35,953 bases of DNA, taken from positions 1 through 35,953 of IMG/VR virus record IMGVR_UViG_3300048834_000134; one strand, written 5' to 3'. Positions 14,085-20,839 of the stretch are shown here, piece by piece. The number at the start of each line of letters is the position of its first letter. Positions within the stretch are counted from its first letter, which is position 1. Both the position numbers and the translations under genes were made by a program. The notes under the pieces were generated by a model that did not search any database, was not told the origin of the DNA, and saw nothing but the letters and a program-made list of their open reading frames with translations. The stretch is from a virus.

Positions 14085-14521
14085 TGGAAACCTTTAGCGT
14101 AATTAACTTGATGCCTTCACAGAAGGAAGAAGTTAGCCTCTTTGCAAATGACATTGTAAATAGAATAAAAAATAACGACATTGATGTTATTACATTTTAC
14201 GATAAAAAGCATTGGATTGAATTATGTTTAAAAGAAATTGAAAAGCAAACAAAAGAGAAGTGGTTTGAAAAAATTAGCAAGGAAGGGGCTGTTTACGTTT
14301 CAAATGGATTAAAAAAAACAGCGATGGAAAGCGGCACTACGTATGACTATTCAGCCGATGCGGAGTGGGTAGCGTTAAAAGAAAAAATAAAAGAGCGTGA
14401 AACTTTTTTAAAATCTTTGAAAGAGCCGTTGGAAGTTGTTAATACCGAAACCGGCGAAACCACAACACTTGTACCGCCTGTTAAACGTAGTACCTCGACA
14501 TATAAGTTCACAGCGATATAA
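14084..14521 (+). CDS. Hypothetical recombination-region protein (145 aa)
   Basis: Helical and charged. The middle contains LCLKEIEKQTKEKWFEKI and GTTYDYSADAEWVALKEKI, followed by a TGETTTLVPPVKRSTSTYKF tail. I do not recognise a family with certainty; similar proteins next to ERF/SSB genes in Bacteroidetes phages suggest a recombination or replication accessory role. It shares the TAATG junction with ERF. Confidence 0.68.
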   Translation: METFSVINLMPSQKEEVSLFANDIVNRIKNNDIDVITFYDKKHWIELCLKEIEKQTKEKWFEKISKEGAVYVSNGLKKTAMESGTTYDYSADAEWVALKEKIKERETFLKSLKEPLEVVNTETGETTTLVPPVKRSTSTYKFTAI

Positions 14522-14551
14522 TGAAAGCCTCTGTAATAGGGATTGTAAAGG

Positions 14552-14719
14552 ATGGTGTTTAAATTGGTTAAAAGTGGAATGACAATACAAAATGCGTGTG
14601 TTGTATTGAATATAAATAGAACTAAATTTTATAAAAACATTACGAAAGAACAAAAGAAAGAACTAATATTTTATAAAGCCACAACGGTTACAGCTATACG
14701 TCAGGTTTTTTTTGCGTGA
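14552..14719 (+). CDS. Small helix-turn-helix protein (55 aa)
   Basis: ATG at 14552 to TGA at 14717-14719. The stretch LVKSGMTIQNACVVLNINRTKFYKNIT matches the Hin/resolvase-type HTH plan (gmtiq.ac..lni.r.kfYk.lt), with KEQKKELI after it. It may bind DNA as a regulator of this operon. A 13-codon frame (14521-14562) ends just inside it in another phase, so an ancestral longer start lost to a frameshift cannot be excluded. Confidence 0.66.
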   Translation: MVFKLVKSGMTIQNACVVLNINRTKFYKNITKEQKKELIFYKATTVTAIRQVFFA

Positions 14720-14744
14720 ATTTAATAACTAAAAATATAATATA

Positions 14745-14993
14745 ATGGAAAAAACAGCAATGACACAATTAAGAGAAAAGTTGCAATATGTAGCAAATTC
14801 AGATGATACACAAAAAGAATATGCTTTAGCAGTAATAAATGTGATAAAGGATATTGATGCACAAATGAATAAAATTGAAAGGGAGCAACTTTGTAAAATG
14901 TATGTGCAAGGCAGGAATGATAATCACTTAGATTATTACCCCGAAAAACACGCTAAAGAAACTTATGAAGAGTTCTTTGTGCGTGGGGAATAA
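14745..14993 (+). CDS. Hypothetical protein (82 aa)
   Basis: Acidic and helical, ending with the pattern MYVQGRNDNHLDYYPEKHAK then ETYEEFF. This kind of C-terminus recurs in small proteins of Bacteroidetes phages (general resemblance only). It is the last gene before the first palindromic element. Function unknown. Confidence 0.7.
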   Translation: MEKTAMTQLREKLQYVANSDDTQKEYALAVINVIKDIDAQMNKIEREQLCKMYVQGRNDNHLDYYPEKHAKETYEEFFVRGE

Positions 14994-15047
14994 AATGAGG
15001 TATAGATTAGAGTAGAGGAGAGGAACGTAAGTAATTTTTATTGCTTA

Positions 15048-15140
15048 TAATGTTTTGCGGCTTTGTGTCTGTTTGCCCCTTGCACAAGGCTTCAAGTTAC
15101 TACAAATGTTGATGGGGCAAATAGCACAAAACCGCTGTTA
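15048..15140 (+). repeat. Palindromic cassette-type element P1 (after the 82-aa gene)
   Basis: Architecture: TAAT (15048-15051), 5-nt bulge GTTTT, stem GCGGCTTTGTG (15057-15067) with one mismatch, TCTG, inner stem TTTGCCCC (15072-15079), 34-nt loop, GGGGCAAA (15114-15121), TAG, CACAAAACCGC (15125-15135), a single T, GTTA (15137-15140). The left flank reads TTGCTTATAAT. After GTTA comes CCTGCT...AGCAGG (15141-15166), a small palindrome. No gene fits in 14994-15210. The same plan recurs in P2 and P3. Confidence 0.78.
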
Positions 15141-15210
15141 CCTGCTGGTGCGGTTAATTTAGCAGGATTTTGATTTGAAAACGAATAGAAAATTTAAAAA
15201 GTTTTAGAGT

Positions 15211-15933
15211 ATGAAATATATGGGAAGTAAGGCGAGATTTAGTAAAGAGATTTTGCCGATAGTATTAAAAGACAGAACAGACGACCAATGGTATATTGAA
15301 CCATTTGCAGGAGGTATGAATATGATTTGTGAGGTGGGTGGCAAACGAATAGCAAACGATATTCACTACTATTTAATAGAAATGTGGAAAGAACTTGTCG
15401 GAGGTTGGATTCCAAAAAAGATTACCAAAGAGGAATATTCAGAAGTAAGAACTAACCAAAGTAAATACCCTGCATATTTTGTTTGTTGGGTTGGTTTTAA
15501 TTGCTCTTATTCGGGCAAATGGTTTGGTGGCTTTGCAGGAGAAACAAAAACTAAAATAGGAACGGTAAGAGATTACCAAACTGAAGCAATAAACAATGTG
15601 GCAAAGCAAGTTGAAAAACTGAAAGGTGTAATATTTCAAAACAAACCTTACTATGAATTGGAATTGCCACCAAACAGTATTGTTTATTGCGACCCACCAT
15701 ACGAGCGAACAACAAAATATGCTAATGACTTTGACCATAATCTTTTTTGGAATTGGGTAAGGAATATTAGCAAACAAGGGCATACGGTATTTGTAAGTGA
15801 ATATAATGCACCTGTTGATTTCGTTTGCGTATGGGAAAAGGAGGCAAAATATTCTTTATCAGCAAATGGCAAAATCGGTGGCAACAAGGTGAGCGTGGAA
15901 AAACTTTTTAAATTTTCTCCCACAAATGTTTAA
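15211..15933 (+). CDS. DNA adenine methyltransferase (Dam/D12 class)
   Basis: 240 residues. The SAM-binding motif is YIEPFAGGMNM (28-38) and the catalytic motif DPPY (161-164) lies in VYCDPPYERTTKY; the start MKYMGSKARF is also typical. It would methylate adenine N6 in the phage DNA and could protect it from host restriction; no partner restriction enzyme is present. It is flanked by palindromes P1 and P2, so it looks like a single-gene cassette. I see no Bacteroidetes-type promoter directly before it. Confidence 0.93.
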   Translation: MKYMGSKARFSKEILPIVLKDRTDDQWYIEPFAGGMNMICEVGGKRIANDIHYYLIEMWKELVGGWIPKKITKEEYSEVRTNQSKYPAYFVCWVGFNCSYSGKWFGGFAGETKTKIGTVRDYQTEAINNVAKQVEKLKGVIFQNKPYYELELPPNSIVYCDPPYERTTKYANDFDHNLFWNWVRNISKQGHTVFVSEYNAPVDFVCVWEKEAKYSLSANGKIGGNKVSVEKLFKFSPTNV

Positions 15934-15960
15934 TAGTAGCAGTATCGTAGCACTTGCCTA

Positions 15961-16035
15961 TAACGCGATGCAGCTACACGCAGTAGCCGAAGCGTTGGTT
16001 TGTGCGGTCGGGGCTATTGAGTGTAGGTGCTGTTA
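15961..16035 (+). repeat. Palindromic cassette-type element P2 (after the Dam gene)
   Basis: TAAC (15961-15964), 5-nt bulge GCGAT, stem GCAGCTACAC (15970-15979), GCA, inner stem GTAGCC (15983-15988), 23-nt loop, GGCTAT (16012-16017), TGA, GTGTAGGTGC (16021-16030) pairing with one G-G mismatch, single T, GTTA (16032-16035). The left flank TTGCCTATAAC resembles that of P1. The 3' flank CTGCTGCTGCGGTTATTTAG resembles the P1 3' flank. Confidence 0.8.
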
Positions 16036-16085
16036 GCTGCTGCTGCGGTTATTTAGTAGAAACTTAATTAAAAACAAAATATAAA

Positions 16086-16709
16086 ATGAAAACGAAAACA
16101 TACAGAGCAATAAGACACGATGTAGTTCGTGCAAAGCAAAAGCAAAACGATAATGAAGTTCATCATCCTGACGAAAAGATAAACCAAATAAAACGCATTT
16201 TTGCAGAACTTGAATGGGATAATGATAAGAACCCAAAAATACTTGAAATGTTTGCAGGACAAGGTAACTTAACAAATGTATATGATGCCTATGGCGATGT
16301 AACTGCTTACGATAAAAAATATTTAAAGACAGGCGATAGTTTTTTAGAATATCATAGACTAATTGCAGATAAAAAGAAGTTTGATGTAATTGACCTTGAC
16401 CCGTATGGATTTCCAAATAGATTTTTCCCTGATGTATTTTTGCTTATTGACAAAGGTGTAATGTTTATTACAATGCCAAAACCTTATGTAAACATATTGA
16501 ATGGGATAACGCAAACTCATTTAATAAGCTATTTTGGTACACATAACCCGACTATGGAGCAGATAATTGAAAGAACCGTTTTATTTGGTTTGTGTCATTG
16601 GAGAAAACTTGAATTGATTGATGTAGTAGATTGTAAAAGTGTTTGGCGTTTTGCTTTTGCAGTTGAAAAGGTAAAAGCTACTGAATACACAGGTGTCCGT
16701 AATAGGTAG
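16086..16709 (+). CDS. Class I SAM-dependent methyltransferase
   Basis: 207 residues. Motif I is ILEMFAGQGNLTNVYDAYG (52-70), an acidic residue follows in TAYDKKYL, and the motif IV region is DVIDLDPYGFPNRF with DPYG at 105-108. DPPY/DPYG/DPFG forms occur in amino-group methyltransferases on DNA and on tRNA (Trm1 type), so the substrate could be either. In a phage, and beside Dam, DNA modification is the more likely use. It lies between P2 and P3 as its own cassette. ATG at 16086 is the first start after P2. Confidence 0.8.
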   Translation: MKTKTYRAIRHDVVRAKQKQNDNEVHHPDEKINQIKRIFAELEWDNDKNPKILEMFAGQGNLTNVYDAYGDVTAYDKKYLKTGDSFLEYHRLIADKKKFDVIDLDPYGFPNRFFPDVFLLIDKGVMFITMPKPYVNILNGITQTHLISYFGTHNPTMEQIIERTVLFGLCHWRKLELIDVVDCKSVWRFAFAVEKVKATEYTGVRNR

Positions 16710-16727
16710 TCTGGGAGCAGTTGCAGC

Positions 16728-16854
16728 TAACGAGTTGCAGCTAACCGACAGGTTGGGATTTAGAAGTACAAATTTTAATTTTAAACACAAAATATGAAAG
16801 TAGAAATAAACATCAATAAAGCACGAAAACCCACCTTGCGGTTAGGTGCTGTTA
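16728..16854 (+). repeat. Palindromic cassette-type element P3 (after the second methyltransferase)
   Basis: TAAC (16728-16731), 5-nt bulge GAGTT, stem GCAGCTAACCG (16737-16747), AC, inner stem AGG-T-TGGG (16750-16757), 72-nt loop, CCCACCT (16830-16836), TG, CGGTTAGGTGC (16839-16849) pairing with one G-G mismatch, single T, GTTA (16851-16854). The left arm contains a direct repeat, GTTGCAGCTAAC at 16720-16731 and 16734-16745. The long loop holds a 28-codon frame starting at 16794. Confidence 0.76.
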
Positions 16855-16893
16855 TGTATCAGTATTTTTTAAACTTTTAAAATAGCGAAGGAA

Positions 16894-17415
16894 ATGAAAC
16901 AAATATTTATGAATGAAATAAAAGCACTAAAGCCAGCAGTAATTGATTGGTTGATTGAAAAATTTAACTTGAATATTAAATACGAACATTCATTTAAAGA
17001 CCAATGGATTTCGGTTAATATTTGGGATGGGCAACTTACAATTTCATTTGATACAAGGCAGCCCGAACAGGTTGAATTATTTAACGCTTTGCCTACCGAA
17101 ATAAAAGGAACAAAGCAACACGGCACAGGCAAGATGGTAAACTTGCAGACACTTTATTTTGATATGAATAAAGAGTTTACCATTAATTACCCCGAAATAA
17201 AAAGCAAGGAAATTGTAGGCAAGGTAAAGCATACGGATAACGATGGAGATACATTTTATGTTTATAGTTGGCTTGTGGAAATGGATGATGAAACCGAAAT
17301 GATATTTACAAACCAAGACAATACTAAATTAGATATTGAAAAATGGATTTACCCAACACGAATACAAGAACGATTTTTAATTACTACCCTGTGCGGTGGG
17401 ATTTTAAAAGTTTAA
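16894..17415 (+). CDS. Hypothetical protein in cassette position (173 aa)
   Basis: I do not recognise this protein. It has an N-terminal helical part (IKALKPAVIDWLIEKFNL) and then mainly strand-like sequence (WISVNIWDGQLTISFDT; FYVYSWLVEMDDETEMIF), ending in ERFLITTLCGGILKV. No signal peptide or membrane segment is visible. It sits alone between P3 and the half-site at 17422-17437, as a third cassette. A defence or anti-defence role is possible from context but unproven. ATG at 16894 is chosen; Met6 is an alternative. Confidence 0.7.
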   Translation: MKQIFMNEIKALKPAVIDWLIEKFNLNIKYEHSFKDQWISVNIWDGQLTISFDTRQPEQVELFNALPTEIKGTKQHGTGKMVNLQTLYFDMNKEFTINYPEIKSKEIVGKVKHTDNDGDTFYVYSWLVEMDDETEMIFTNQDNTKLDIEKWIYPTRIQERFLITTLCGGILKV

Positions 17416-17421
17416 AAAATA

Positions 17422-17437
17422 TTGTGCCTAACTACTG
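17422..17437 (+). repeat. Left half-site resembling P1-P3 (P4, truncated)
   Basis: TTGTGCCTAAC followed by five bases (TACTG) mimics the left edge of the cassette elements (TTGCCTATAAC + 5 nt in P2), with TAAC at 17429-17432. No matching right arm ending T-GTTA follows before the next gene, so this is either a remnant or the boundary of the array. Confidence 0.42.
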
Positions 17438-17473
17438 TATATGCGCAACTTTAATACAAGTAACAACCTGATA

Positions 17474-17680
17474 ATGAGCAAGAAAATTGTATATGCTTTT
17501 TATGGCTATGAAGATTTATTTTTTTACGATGGTCAATTTTGGCTTAAAGAAAAGGCTTGTAAAAAAGTATATAATTCAGGCACTACACAGATAAGGCAAG
17601 GCAGGTTTTCTGTTGGATTAAAAAAGCTGCGAAAGCTTGCTTATAAAAAAGAAGTTGAAATAGTTGAATGTCCTTTTTAA
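17474..17680 (+). CDS. Small basic protein (68 aa)
   Basis: MSKKIVYAFYGYEDLFFYDG is followed by a basic segment (IRQGRFSVGLKKLRKLAYKK). The pattern resembles a small DNA-binding or HTH-like protein but I cannot assign a family. I chose ATG at 17474; ATG at 17441 would read back into the half-site. Its stop TAA shares bases with the stop of the convergent minus-strand gene (TTAA at 17677-17680). Confidence 0.66.
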   Translation: MSKKIVYAFYGYEDLFFYDGQFWLKEKACKKVYNSGTTQIRQGRFSVGLKKLRKLAYKKEVEIVECPF

Positions 17681-18291
17681 CGCCTATTCCTAAAAAGAAT
17701 ATAAAGCACCACAGCAAGGAGTAACAGTATTAGTATGTTGTTTATTAACCAGTCGATTAAACGCTCTCTAATGCCACGCTTCGCCTCGATAGTTATACTG
17801 TCGCTTACGGCTGAATGAGTTTCGGTGTGTATTATTTCTGGTTTTTTAAAGTCAATTCCTATCCCGTCTTTCGTTTCCCAAATTTTAATAGTAAAGCCGT
17901 CAATTACTTTGTAGGTAGTATCGTTCGGAAATATTTTTTTAGATGCGTATAATGATTTCATTTCACGCATGATAGATAATCTCATTTCGTTCAAGTCAAC
18001 GCTAGAATAATCTTTTTTGAATTGCTCAAACAAAGCATTTACGGTGCTGTCAACAATTGAAGTAGATGTATCTTTTTTAAATTCAGTTACAATTTTTATT
18101 TCGGGAATTGTGTCGTTATCTATTATATTGATAGTATCTTTTTTTACTATTGGAGGGTAAATGGATATCGCCCTTCTAAGGTGGCGTTGCGCTCTTTTTT
18201 GAGGGGTACAACTACTTAGTATAACAAGTATCCCTGTAAACAGTAGGAGGCACGATGTATATCGGGCTAAAATCGCATGGAGGTGATACAT
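17677..18291 (-). CDS. Candidate unimolecular spanin: lipoprotein with C-terminal membrane anchor
   Basis: About 204 residues. The N-terminus has a lipoprotein signal peptide (LLLFTGILVILSSC, lipobox LSSC with Cys28), then a polar periplasm-type region rich in Asp, Thr and Lys. A hydrophobic C-terminal helix follows (WLINNILILLLLAVVLYILF) with a short basic end. One protein with an outer-membrane lipid anchor and an inner-membrane helix is the layout of u-spanins such as phage T1 gp11. It closes the lysis block behind a holin-like gene, which fits. ATG at 18291 is chosen over TTG at 18318. A weak promoter-like pair (TTTG, 17 nt, AATATTTG) lies upstream in 18320-18365. Confidence 0.66.
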   Translation of the reverse strand: MYHLHAILARYTSCLLLFTGILVILSSCTPQKRAQRHLRRAISIYPPIVKKDTINIIDNDTIPEIKIVTEFKKDTSTSIVDSTVNALFEQFKKDYSSVDLNEMRLSIMREMKSLYASKKIFPNDTTYKVIDGFTIKIWETKDGIGIDFKKPEIIHTETHSAVSDSITIEAKRGIRERLIDWLINNILILLLLAVVLYILFRNRR

Positions 18292-18371
18292 TTTGATAGC
18301 GTATTTCGTGTAAAACAATAGGTGAACAGCTTGACAAATATTGACAAGTCAAAAAAAGACAAATAATATAT

Positions 18372-18584
18372 TTAACTGTTTTCATTTTTATTTTCTTTAT
18401 CCTTTAAAAAAGATACTACCTCATTAGCTGCTGCCCCTAAAGCAAGTATAGCAAGGGTAAGGTAAGGCTTTGCCTCTGAAAGTATTAGGCTACCTCCCAC
18501 AACACCGCTAATAGCTTTTATTATTAAGCCTACTAACTTTAATTTATCGTAAGAAGAAAAAAGGTCTTTTATTTTTGTTGTCAT
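18372..18584 (-). CDS. Holin-like membrane protein (70 aa)
   Basis: Two short hydrophobic segments (LKLVGLIIKAISGVVGGSLIL and YLTLAILALGAAANEVV) with a charged C-terminal tail KDKENKNENS, the usual shape of small holins. It would permeabilise the inner membrane for lysis. Its start overlaps the stop of the DUF5675 gene by four bases, so the two are probably coupled. The assignment rests on size, topology and position. Confidence 0.62.
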   Translation of the reverse strand: MTTKIKDLFSSYDKLKLVGLIIKAISGVVGGSLILSEAKPYLTLAILALGAAANEVVSFLKDKENKNENS

Positions 18585-18985
18585 GATATTTCTATTACAA
18601 ATTCAGCAGGCATTAGTTGCAATAATTTTTCCATAGTCTTTTTACTATTGGTAATGTCTTTTAATCCGTCTTTGTCAATATCTATATGAGCCTCCCCAAC
18701 ACCTACGCACCCAAGCAATTGGCGTGAGTAATTCGCTGGGTGTATTAATATAAAATCTCTATTAGGAACATTTAGTATGTGAAAGTGTTGCTTGTACTTT
18801 TCGGAGTGCCTACGCTTTACTACGTAGTTGCCTACTGGTATGCAGCTTACACGCCTTCTGTTATCATTCCATCCTAACTCCATCGTCTTACAACTAAACA
18901 ACGTGTGTCCGCTTTCGCCTACTACTGTTAACTCTCCAAGTGTTTGGATATTATCTTGCTGTATTCTTTTTAGTTTTAATTTCAT
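18581..18985 (-). CDS. DUF5675-family protein, probable lysis enzyme
   Basis: 134 residues. The pattern TMELGWNDNRRRVSCIPVG, then YVVKRRHSEKYKQHFHILNV, then RDFILIHPANYSRQLLGCVG matches DUF5675, with conserved His and Cys (IHPAN, GCVGVG) reminiscent of the YkuD-like catalytic pattern. In Bacteroidetes phages such proteins sit in the lysis block, so a peptidoglycan-acting role is plausible, but the activity is inferred. The four-base overlap with the holin-like gene supports this. Confidence 0.78.
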   Translation of the reverse strand: MKLKLKRIQQDNIQTLGELTVVGESGHTLFSCKTMELGWNDNRRRVSCIPVGNYVVKRRHSEKYKQHFHILNVPNRDFILIHPANYSRQLLGCVGVGEAHIDIDKDGLKDITNSKKTMEKLLQLMPAEFVIEIS

Positions 18986-19491
18986 TACCTCAAAATTTTA
19001 TTATAAAAAATACTAAATGTTATATTCCAAAAGTATCCGAATAAGAATAAATCAAAGTACCATTCATTCTTATTGGTATAAAAAACGGCAGATAAGCCTA
19101 AAAAAATAATCATAAAAGTCTTTGAAAGATGGAATAAGTCCGTAAATTGCACAGGAAAATTTATAAACCAAAAAAACTTCCTACGCTTATCTAAATCAAT
19201 AGTTTTATCTCCCATCTTCTTATACTTATTCATCCAGCTAAATTGCGGATTGAAAAAGTTTTTATTGTATTTAGAAAAAATACTTTTATCGTAATGAAAA
19301 GAAATTACATCCATCACCGCATTGCAAATACTTGCAAGCACAACGAATAGCAACCAAGCATAACCACCGTAAAGAATATTAAAGTAGTTAACTATAAATG
19401 CTGTAAACATTACATACTTTATAAACCACCACGCAGTTAGCAATGTATCTTTATTACCTTTGTCGTTAAAGAAATCTTTTATCTTTTTCAT
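18985..19491 (-). CDS. Multi-span membrane protein (168 aa)
   Basis: Aromatic-rich, with likely membrane helices at ~22-40 (AWWFIKYVMFTAFIVNYF), ~43-63 (YAWLLFVVLASICNAVM), ~125-140 (TFMIIFLGLSAVFY) and ~145-162 (LFLFGYFWNITFSIFY). Family not recognised with confidence. It sits between structural-type genes and the lysis block and may help in lysis or exclusion. ATG overlaps the upstream stop (TAATG). Confidence 0.74.
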   Translation of the reverse strand: MKKIKDFFNDKGNKDTLLTAWWFIKYVMFTAFIVNYFNILYGGYAWLLFVVLASICNAVMDVISFHYDKSIFSKYNKNFFNPQFSWMNKYKKMGDKTIDLDKRRKFFWFINFPVQFTDLFHLSKTFMIIFLGLSAVFYTNKNEWYFDLFLFGYFWNITFSIFYNKILR

Positions 19492-19784
19492 TAATTAAAA
19501 AATTTAGCTTTAATATATGCACCTATCCACCCCATTAACATCGTGAATGGTACTGCTAATATTGAAGCAATCGTTAAAACTTTTTTATGAAAATATACAA
19601 CAGGGTTTAATCTCTTTTCAAATAGTTCTTGCTTTTGTTTTAATTCCTTAACATCGCTACTCACCTCTACCATTGCGTTTTTCATAGCCTCTAAAACATC
19701 TTGCAATGTATCAGTATCTAGCTTACCCTTTTTCTGCACATTAACGCTGCGAGGCAGGTTGTGTGTATGTCCGTTGCCTACCAT
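19491..19784 (-). CDS. Coiled-coil membrane-anchored protein (97 aa)
   Basis: The N-terminal HTHNLPRSVNVQ region is followed by a coiled coil (VSSDVKELKQKQELFEKRL) and one C-terminal membrane helix (VLTIASILAVPFTMLMGWIGAY). This resembles small hemolysin XhlA-like or holin-accessory proteins, which combine a coiled coil with a membrane helix; the match is by shape only. ATG at 19784 overlaps the previous stop (TAATG). Confidence 0.66.
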   Translation of the reverse strand: MVGNGHTHNLPRSVNVQKKGKLDTDTLQDVLEAMKNAMVEVSSDVKELKQKQELFEKRLNPVVYFHKKVLTIASILAVPFTMLMGWIGAYIKAKFFN

Positions 19785-20701
19785 TAACAAAATCTTTTTC
19801 TAAGGTTATTATAACGCTGCTCGAATTGCAGCAACACACTTGACTTATTCGCTAACCCCTGCCAGTTAGGCTCGTAGTTTCCTTTGAACTTTAATTCTTT
19901 ATTTACAAATGGTCTAAGTGGGCTTCTGCTGTTGTAATCCGTTACTATTATTTCGTCAGAGGTAACAACCTCGCAGCCTACGTAGTTGTGCAGTTCATTT
20001 GTCATAGGCTCTACAATGAGGTCGTATAAAGGCTTTTGCTCTAGTTTAACATCTTGCAAAAATCCATTATCGTACTGTATTTCTTCACTCTCAAACTCTC
20101 GACGTGAATTATAAATCATTGCTTTAGGAAAGCGAATTGAGTTGTACCAGTCTAAGCCCTTGAAACTTCTACGGTCTTTATCGTCTTTCCAATTACCGAT
20201 AATTCCGTTGTGATAAAATTCTAAACGCACCGTTTCGTCAACAATAGGCACGGAGTAATTTTTTAAACAATATGTAAACCAATAATCAAAAACAGTTGAT
20301 GCGAAAATTGTAGTAATATCAAAACGTATTTGATATTGCCCTTCGCCAAAAGCAATTAACACCAAACGCCAATCAACTTTATAGCCTATGTATTTTTTTC
20401 CTCCATCTTCGTGAAATCCAAAATCATAAAGCGTACCGTATGTGTTATTGTTTAATGTAGCTACTACGCTGCCTTCCTTTAGTAGCTTCATTTCTACGGC
20501 ATCAGCTAAATTAGAGTAGCCGTATATCGCAGAGGTAATATCATTCTTAAGCGTGTCGGTGCTTGCTGTCGATGCTACGATAGGTAGTTCAAAACAGCAT
20601 CGTTGAAACACATCATCTGCGTAATCAATAGTAGGCGTTTCGCCTATGCCTAAAGGGATAAGCGTGAATTGCTTTTTTATACATTCCCCTTTTAACGGCA
20701 T
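19784..20701 (-). CDS. Hypothetical structural-region protein (305 aa)
   Basis: Mostly beta-type sequence (YKVDWRLVLIAFGEGQYQIRF; VRLEFYHNGIIGNW), with no signal peptide and ending in FEQRYNNLRKRFC. I recognise no domain. It lies between the fibre genes and the lysis block, so a baseplate, fibre-associated or late accessory protein is likely. Confidence is high that it is a real gene, low on function. Confidence 0.72.
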   Translation of the reverse strand: MPLKGECIKKQFTLIPLGIGETPTIDYADDVFQRCCFELPIVASTASTDTLKNDITSAIYGYSNLADAVEMKLLKEGSVVATLNNNTYGTLYDFGFHEDGGKKYIGYKVDWRLVLIAFGEGQYQIRFDITTIFASTVFDYWFTYCLKNYSVPIVDETVRLEFYHNGIIGNWKDDKDRRSFKGLDWYNSIRFPKAMIYNSRREFESEEIQYDNGFLQDVKLEQKPLYDLIVEPMTNELHNYVGCEVVTSDEIIVTDYNSRSPLRPFVNKELKFKGNYEPNWQGLANKSSVLLQFEQRYNNLRKRFC

Positions 20702-20702
20702 A

Positions 20703-20834
20703 TTATTTTACTTCTTCTACTTCAAGTAGTTGTTTTAAAATCATTAACGCTCCTGTTGCAGCGTTGTAATTTGCCTCTAATTGTTTTAACTCGATTTCGA
20801 GTTTTGCAATTTTTTCTTTTATTTTTTCTTCCAT
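20703..20834 (-). CDS. Small coiled-coil protein (43 aa)
   Basis: ATG at 20834 to TAA at 20703. The sequence MEEKIKEKIAKLEIELKQLE ... AATGALMILKQLLEVEEVK is a near-complete coiled-coil heptad pattern. It sits with gaps of 5 bases upstream and 1 base downstream in the fibre region, so it fits the operon. It may be a fibre trimerisation or chaperone peptide, as an inference. Confidence 0.68.
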   Translation of the reverse strand: MEEKIKEKIAKLEIELKQLEANYNAATGALMILKQLLEVEEVK

Positions 20835-20839
20835 GATTT

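Noticed and set aside
14521-14562. 13-codon frame before the HTH gene
   Set aside because: Too short to support as a gene; may be the relic of a longer start of the HTH protein.
18320-18365. TTGACAA direct repeat and TTTG-N17-AATATTTG as a firm promoter for the spanin-like gene
   Set aside because: The -7 box deviates from TAnnTTTG, so I mention it only as weak evidence.
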